This document shows, in pieces, positions 58,131-64,000 of a DNA stretch of 64,000 nt. How positions within the stretch are numbered: the stretch's first letter is position 1; every line of letters starts with the position of its first letter. The notes beneath the pieces are model-generated. The model was not told the DNA's origin. It searched no databases and saw nothing but the letters and a program-made list of their open reading frames with translations. Origin of the DNA: Congeria kusceri (lineage: Eukaryota > Mollusca > Bivalvia > Myida > Dreissenidae); contig CM051027.1 of assembly GCA_027627225.1 (NCBI GenBank), positions 44,267,618-44,331,617 on the forward strand, written 5' to 3'. The translations under genes and the position numbers were made by a program.

Positions 58131-59644
58131 AACGGACCACCGTAGAATTTTATATGGTGATTCACTGAAAATAGTACTATGTAATGATGACGTTCAAAAC
58201 ACGAATTTACAGAACGATACTATAATAATGGTAACACGCTAAAATGATTGTGAAATCATGATAGCGACACTCTATTTTAAGTCTGTTTTGTTTTTGTCAA
58301 TTATTTAAACTTGCAGACTTTTCGCCGACTTAATGGTCCATCTGTACATATGAGGGCTGTTCCTAAAGTTCATAGGCAAAGATGCTTTTGGCAATAGATC
58401 ATCAATGCAAACAACAATATGTAAATCAAATGAAAGATAAACATCTTGTGAAAATTAAGCACACACTTGAATATATGAAAACTACCTTATATGGAAATAA
58501 ATTGTTTTAAAGTAAGCAACATGTATAAAGTATGGAGCACTTTGAATTCAAAGACTATCACTAATGAATTGTACTAATTCACAACTAAATATAATCGATA
58601 AATATGGACTGTTTGAAAGTGTTGTAATATGCTGTTATTTTGTGACACCTTTACTGAAAGTTTGGACATTATCATTAAATGTTTTCAAACATAACTAAAT
58701 AAGCAAAAAAGCGTGGTACAGAGTGTGCTAAACAAAAAGCATGAAAATGACTTCAAGGACGGAGCAGTTGAATGAATTCGACATTGTGTAGCTTCTGAAA
58801 TGACCTGGACCGTAAAGATTGTATAATCACTAAATCAGAGGAACAACTTACCTGCACAAAATATTTACTGACGACATTATAACTACTGATTTTACAAGGT
58901 CTGATAATTTGTAACATACCATAAATACCATAGGTGAATTCATGAAATGTGCAATGTTATTCATTGTAAAACGGATTTGCAGTGACACTTATTTCACAAC
59001 ATTTCGGAACTCCCAACATGGCTGCAATATCTACCATAGCTTTATATGAAAGAACATTAACAAAACATGTATGTGCACACTACTAAACAAATTAAACACG
59101 AGGGAGATTAATTCGCAAATATGTAAAGAAATGTTGAATTTTGATGTCATTCTGACGTCAATCTGCTCCGTATGTTTGACAGTGTGTTTGCAAATAAGCC
59201 GTAATGCTGTACATGTTCTATATATTTTGTAAAGAATGGCCGTACTATGTAGAAAAATAAATGTTCTTTGTAATAGTGTAATTTGATGAACATTTGCATT
59301 ACAAAAATATAATAATTTCTATATTGTCCATGAACTTTAAGACCAGCCCTCGTAGTCCGCTCCTTTAACCTTCAAAGTACATTTTCAAGGAACAAGAACG
59401 CACTTGCCTGCCTATTTTTCAGTCCAGTGCTAATTCTTAGTTGTGATTGTATAATAGTGGCACCATTGAACATCGGAAAGGTCTACAGTATTATTGATTA
59501 AGTGTCAGAAAAGCATTGATGTAGCCGTCCGACAATTTTAATGCATTCATTTATTCCCGCTGTCAATTTTATCCTGATGCCATAAAATTAATCCCCATAA
59601 TGATGTATAATCTTCGAAATGCAGATATCCATTCGCTGGAATGG
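58131..59644. other. 3' flank without recognisable features
   Basis: AT-rich non-coding sequence. The part up to 58784 is repeated at 63347-64000. The rest (58785-59644) is seen once in this window. Confidence 0.4.
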
Positions 59645-61679
59645 AGGCTCTGAGGTGTATGTTGTGCTTTACAGGGACTGACCTGTATGTTCTGTGTTAC
59701 AGGCTCTGACATGTATATTCGAACATGTATGTTCTACATTACAGGCTCTGACATGTATGTTCTGTGTTGCAGGCTCTAACATGTATGTTCTGTGTTTCAG
59801 GCTCTGACATGTATGTTCTGTGTTACAGGCTCTGATATGTATGTTCTCTGTTTCAGGCTCAGACATGTATGTTCTGTGTCAAAGGCTCTGAGGTGTATGT
59901 TCTGTGTTACAGGTTCTGACCTGTATGTTCTATATTACAGGTTCTGATATGTATGTTCTATATTACAGGCTCTGAAGTGTATGTTCTGTGTTAAAGGCTA
60001 TGAGGTGTCTGTTCTGTGTTACAGGCTCTGACATGTATGTTCTATGTTACAGGTTCTGACATGTATATTATGTGTTACAGGCTCTGACATCTATGTTCTG
60101 TGTTACAGACTCTGACATGTATGTTCTGTGTTACAGGCTCTGACACGTATGTTCTATGTTACAGACTCTGACACATATGTTCTATGTTACAGGCTCTGAC
60201 ATGTATGTTCTATATTACAGACTCGGACATGTATGTTCTGTGTTAAAGGCTCTGAGGTGTATGTTCTGTGTTACAGATTCTGACCTGTATGTTCTATATT
60301 ACAGGTTCTGATATGTATGTTCTATATTACAGGCTCTGAAGTGTATGTTCTGTGTTAAAGGCTATGAGGTGTATGTTCTGTGTTACAGACTCTGACATGT
60401 ATGTTCTGTGTTACAGACTCTGACATGTATGTTCTATGTTACAGACTCTGACATGTATGTTCTCTGTTAGAGGCTCTGATGTGTATGTTCTGTGTTACAG
60501 GCTCTGACATATATGTTATGTGTTACAGGCTCTGACATGTATGTTCTGTGTTACAGGCTCTTACATGTGTGTTCTATGTTACAGGCTCTGACATGTATGT
60601 TCTATGTTACAGACTCTGACATGTATGTTCTGTGTTATAGGCTCTGACATGTATGTTCTATGTGACAGGCTCTGATGTGTGTATTGTGTGTTACAGGCTC
60701 TGGCATGTATGTTCTGTGTTACAGGCTGTGATGTGTGTGTTCTATGTTACAGGCTCTGAAATATATGTACTATGTTACAGGCTCTGACATGTATGTTCTT
60801 TGTTTGAGGTTCTTACATGTTTGTTCTGTGTTACAGGCTCTGATACGTATGTTCTCTGTTTCAGGCTCGGACATGTATGTTGTGTGTTAAAGGCTCTGAG
60901 GTGTATGTTCTGTGTTATTGGCTCTGACATGTATTTTCTATGTTACAGGCTCTGATATGTATGTTCTATGTTACAGCTTCTGATATGTATGTTCTATGTT
61001 ACAGTCTCTGACATGTATGTTCTGTGTTACAGGCTCTGACATGTATTTTCTATGTTACAGGCTCTGATGTGTGTGTTGTGTGTTACAGGCTCTGACATGT
61101 ATGTTCTGTGTTACAGGCTCTGACATGTAGTATGTTCTGTGTTACAGGCTCTGACATGTGTGTTCTATGTTACAGGCTCTGATGTGTGTGTTGTGTGTTA
61201 CAGGCTCTGACATGTATGTTCTGTGTTACAGGCTCTGATGTGTATGTTCTGTGTTACAGGCTCGGACTTGTATGTTCTATGTTACAGGCTCTGACATGTA
61301 TGTTCTATGTTACAGGTTCTGACATGTGTGTTCTATGTTACAGGCTCTGACATGTATGTTCTGTGTTACAGGCTGTTATGTGTGTGCTCTATGTTACAGG
61401 CTCTGACATGTCTGTTCTGTGTTACAGGCTCTGATGTGTATGTTCTGTGTTACAGGCTCTGACATGTATGTTCTGTGTTACAGGCTGTTATGTGTGTGCT
61501 CTATGTTACAGGCTCTGACATGTCTGTTCTGTGTTACAGGTTCTGACATGTATGTTCTATGTTACAGGCTCTGACATATATATGTTATGTTACAGGCTCT
61601 GACATGTATGTTCTTTATTACAGGCTCTGACATGTATGTTCTATGTTACAGGCTTTGATGTGTATGTTCTGTGTTACAG
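59645..61679 (+). repeat. 28-bp minisatellite, second array
   Basis: About 72 units of the same type as intron 8 of RSPH14, again ending in the acceptor of an exon 9 copy. It includes the 42-bp variant at about 59702 and extra repeats of 'ctgttatgtgtgtgctctat' units near 61374 and 61486, which occur once in copy 1 (56270). Confidence 0.92.
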
Positions 61680-61742
61680 GCTCTGACGTGCCTCTCAGAG
61701 GCTCCAGAAGGTCGGAGAACATTGCTGGAACATGTGGACAAG
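61680..61742 (+). CDS. RSPH14: RSPH14 exon 9, duplicated copy
   Basis: Identical by eye to 56466-56528, with acceptor and gtaata donor intact. It lacks exons 1-8 of its own. It can serve only as an alternative 3' exon of the gene upstream, or as a gene fragment, if the duplication is real. Confidence 0.75.
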
Positions 61743-61922
61743 GTAATAACAAAATGACCTTAAATATATAACTTACGAAGAACGCAACTTGTCACATTTA
61801 GTAATTTTAAATGATTTTGATTACTTTTATTTTCCACCCTTGTCCTTTAACATTCTAACATGATGTGCTATGCAGCTTGTCCAAAGTTAGTCCCACAAAT
61901 GTGTATGGTTGGGTTATTTCAG

Positions 61923-62006
61923 ATCAAAGTACATCAGAAAGACCCGATCCCTGCCGTGGCCCGTGCAGCTGACATCGCAGTGAAGGTCATTGAGTGGAAG
62001 CCATAG
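61923..62006 (+). CDS. RSPH14: RSPH14 exon 10, duplicated copy
   Basis: Identical by eye to 56709-56792, ending KVIEWKP and TAG, with its acceptor intact. An AATAAA follows at 62220-62225. Confidence 0.75.
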   Translation: MKVHQKDPIPAVARAADIAVKVIEWKP

Positions 62007-62219
62007 GTCACTGACATGTGCAGTTTATACCATTAGTATTTAATCCATTACACAAAGAAGACATCTAAGAAGCAAGACATTTTATGACTTATTTGTTTTA
62101 TTATATTTTCGTGATTTGTATTATTTTATTTTGAAAAGTAATTTATGTATTGTTTTCTGTGTGTATGTTTTATTATTGATGGTTAAGTCTCTGTGATATG
62201 CTATACACATTTTGTTATG

Positions 62220-62225
62220 AATAAA
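62220..62225 (+). terminator. Polyadenylation signal of the duplicated 3' end
   Basis: AATAAA at the position equivalent to 57006-57011. Confidence 0.55.
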
Positions 62226-62467
62226 TGTACTCTCTATATGTTGTTGATTATTGTGTTCAGCAAAATTTGTCAGACTTTCTTAAATTCACTACTTTCCAAT
62301 AATTAATTGAAGTACTGACCTTGGCTTTCTAAACTACTTATTATATTAAGTGTGAGGATAACTAGTTTAAACTTTGAAATAACATTTGAAGAACCTCCCG
62401 TAACAATGTTAACATAATGCTGAAATGACACAGGGCTTTGCTTGTTGCTAGATAGTGGAAAAAATAG

Positions 62468-62469
<2 letters not shown>

Positions 62470-62497
<28 letters not shown>
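62470..62497. repeat. (AT)n microsatellite, copy 2
   Basis: Equivalent of the run at 57256 in the duplicated segment; one AT unit length difference from copy 1. Confidence 0.85.
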
Positions 62498-62499
<2 letters not shown>

Positions 62500-62920
62500 G
62501 AGAGTTACTGGGTGCATGTTGTGGGTGTTATTGGGGTTCTAGAGAGACTACATACAGTATAACGAGTTCTGATATTTCTGCTGATAGTTTCTTCAGTTTC
62601 ATACATGATATATGGATGCTGCTTCCATATTTTATAAGGTTCCCTTTTTTAACAAAAGTACTGCTTCCTCTGTAGTGAGCATGCTCCAAGAAGCATTTTA
62701 ACGTATGCAATTCAACTGGATAACTGATGGTAGTGGTACTAGTAAAGCCGTCTCTATTTAAACAAGAGCTGTTTGTAAAACAGTTAAGCCTCTCTTGGTT
62801 AAAAGCAATCTTTAAAATATCAAGTTTGGTGAAGATCGGATGAAGAGAGTGGAAACTGCTAAAAATAACTGCTGTTCCTTGGGCAAGTTGGTTGATCATC
62901 AAACTGGGCGAAGATGTTAC

Positions 62921-63331
62921 ACTTTCGCATCGTGGTTTCGCAACCTCGCATCGTGATTTCGCTCCGTCGTGTCGTGTTCTACGCTTGTAATCGGATTATC
63001 CAAAGGTCGAGAGTGCGATTCGCGAGAATACGATGCAAAATTGCGATAATCACGTGACGATGCAAAATTGCGAAAAAACGATGCGAAATTGCGAGAATAC
63101 GATGCGAGATCACGATATTAATTTCGCAACCTCGCAACGTGTTTTCGCATTCTCGACCTTTGGATATATAAGGGCGAAAACACGATGCGAGGGCGCGAGA
63201 TTACGATTCGAGATCGCGATATTAATTTCGCGATCTCGCATCGTAATCTCGCAACATCGCATCGTGATTTCGCTACTTCGTATCGTGTTCTCGCGTTCTC
63301 GCGCTTGTAATGCAAAGCTCGAAAATGGAAA
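62921..63331. repeat. CpG-dense dyad array, copy 2
   Basis: Copy of 57705-58115 at offset 5216 in the duplicated segment; no difference noticed by eye. Confidence 0.8.
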
Positions 63332-64000
63332 ACAATGAGTGGCTCTAACGGACCACCGTAGAATTTTATATGGTGATTCACTGAAAATAGTACTATGTAA
63401 TGATGACGTTCAAAACACGAATTTACAGAACGATACTATAATAATGGTAACACGCTAAAATGATTGTGAAATCATGATAGCGACACTCTATTTTAAGTCT
63501 GTTTTGTTTTTGTCAATTATTTAAACTTGCAGACTTTTCGCCGACTTAATGGTCCATCTGTACATATGAGGGCTGTTCCTAAAGTTCATAGGCAAAGATG
63601 CTTTTGGCAATAGATCATCAATGCAAACAACAATATGTAAATCAAATGAAAGATAAACATCTTGTGAAAATTAAGCACACACTTGAATATATGAAAACTA
63701 CCTTATATGGAAATAAATTGTTTTAAAGTAAGCAACATGTATAAAGTATGGAGCACTTTGAATTCAAAGACTATCACTAATGAATTGTACTAATTCACAA
63801 CTAAATATAATCGATAAATATGGACTGTTTGAAAGTGTTGTAATATGCTGTTATTTTGTGACACCTTTACTGAAAGTTTGGACATTATCATTAAATGTTT
63901 TCAAACATAACTAAATAAGCAAAAAAGCGTGGTACAGAGTGTGCTAAACAAAAAGCATGAAAATGACTTCAAGGACGGAGCAGTTGAATGAATTCGACAT

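Larger units (their letters stand above)
54823..59644 (+). repeat. Tandem duplication, copy 1 (4.82 kb)
   Basis: It comprises the right end of the array, exons 9-10, the polyadenylation signal and 2.8 kb of 3' flank. Its start aligns with the junction of copy 2 at about 59645 (offset 4822), where unique sequence 'gatatccattcgctggaatgg' meets 'aggctctgaggtgtatg'. After the array the offset becomes 5214, then 5216 after the AT microsatellite. Confidence 0.85.
59645..64000 (+). repeat. Tandem duplication, copy 2 (continues past the window)
   Basis: It is nearly identical to copy 1. Outside the array I noted only two substitutions (t/g at 57512 versus 62728-62732 region; c/t at about 57650 versus 62866) and a 2-bp change in the AT run. 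In the array it has a net gain of 392 bp, exactly 14 units of 28. The copy is cut off by the window end about 860 bp before its expected end. Confidence 0.85.

Noticed and set aside
57817..58165. Two overlapping frames of 101 and 87 residues rich in RCEIAKLR-like repeats
   Set aside because: Both strands of a CpG-rich dyad array are open; the repeated peptides mirror the DNA unit.

Overview
This window is eukaryotic, AT-rich, mostly non-coding and full of mobile elements. The interspersed repeat types (arrays with units such as 'aaacaaggggcaataactctggt', 'caagagggccatgatggccc', 'gtgacctttgacctctggtg') and the intron-containing ciliary gene suggest a lophotrochozoan animal, most likely a bivalve mollusc. 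That placement rests on remembered repeat style and was not checked by a search.

One host gene is clearly recognisable. It is RSPH14 (radial spoke head 14 homolog, an armadillo-repeat axonemal protein), in ten exons on the + strand from 46646 to 56792. All splice junctions are GT-AG, the phases agree, and the product is 340 residues. A half-conserved RFX X-box lies about 75 bp upstream of the start codon and an AATAAA signal follows the stop codon.

Intron 8 of RSPH14 is unusual. About 5.9 kb of it is a 28-bp minisatellite in which most units carry TTACAG followed by GCTCTGAC, which is exactly the acceptor and first eight exon bases of exon 9. The real exon 9 splice site is therefore the last unit of an array of roughly 190 look-alike acceptors. 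A 515-bp hAT-type MITE is inserted in the array. The end of the array, exons 9 and 10 and about 2.8 kb of 3' flank are then repeated in tandem (54823-59644, then 59645 to the window end). The second copy has a net gain of 392 bp in the array, which is exactly 14 units.

From left to right: 1-1570 is a higher-order tandem repeat. 2.1-14.1 kb holds dispersed arrays and non-autonomous TIR elements (2574-3462, 6383-7657, 8678-8983, 11243-12784). 14.6-22.4 kb is a decayed CR1/L2/Jockey-like LINE with ORF1, a 2A-like motif, endonuclease and reverse transcriptase, broken by two nested elements. 22.6-26.3 kb is a MITE and a pair of diverged 1.5-kb direct repeats. 28.7-40.5 kb is a nested complex: a pogo-like DNA transposon with a broken transposase and 27-bp TIRs, into which a SINE, two TIR elements, a small MITE and a complete 4.65-kb hAT element (TIRs, target duplication, multi-exon transposase) appear to have inserted. 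41.4-46.0 kb is a 5'-truncated LINE of the I group with endonuclease, reverse transcriptase, RNase H and a zinc-knuckle tail. 46.6-64.0 kb is RSPH14 and its partial duplication.

No convincing rRNA gene, functional tRNA gene, CRISPR array or bacterial-type operon was seen. Nearly all short open frames outside the features listed are chance frames in repeats.
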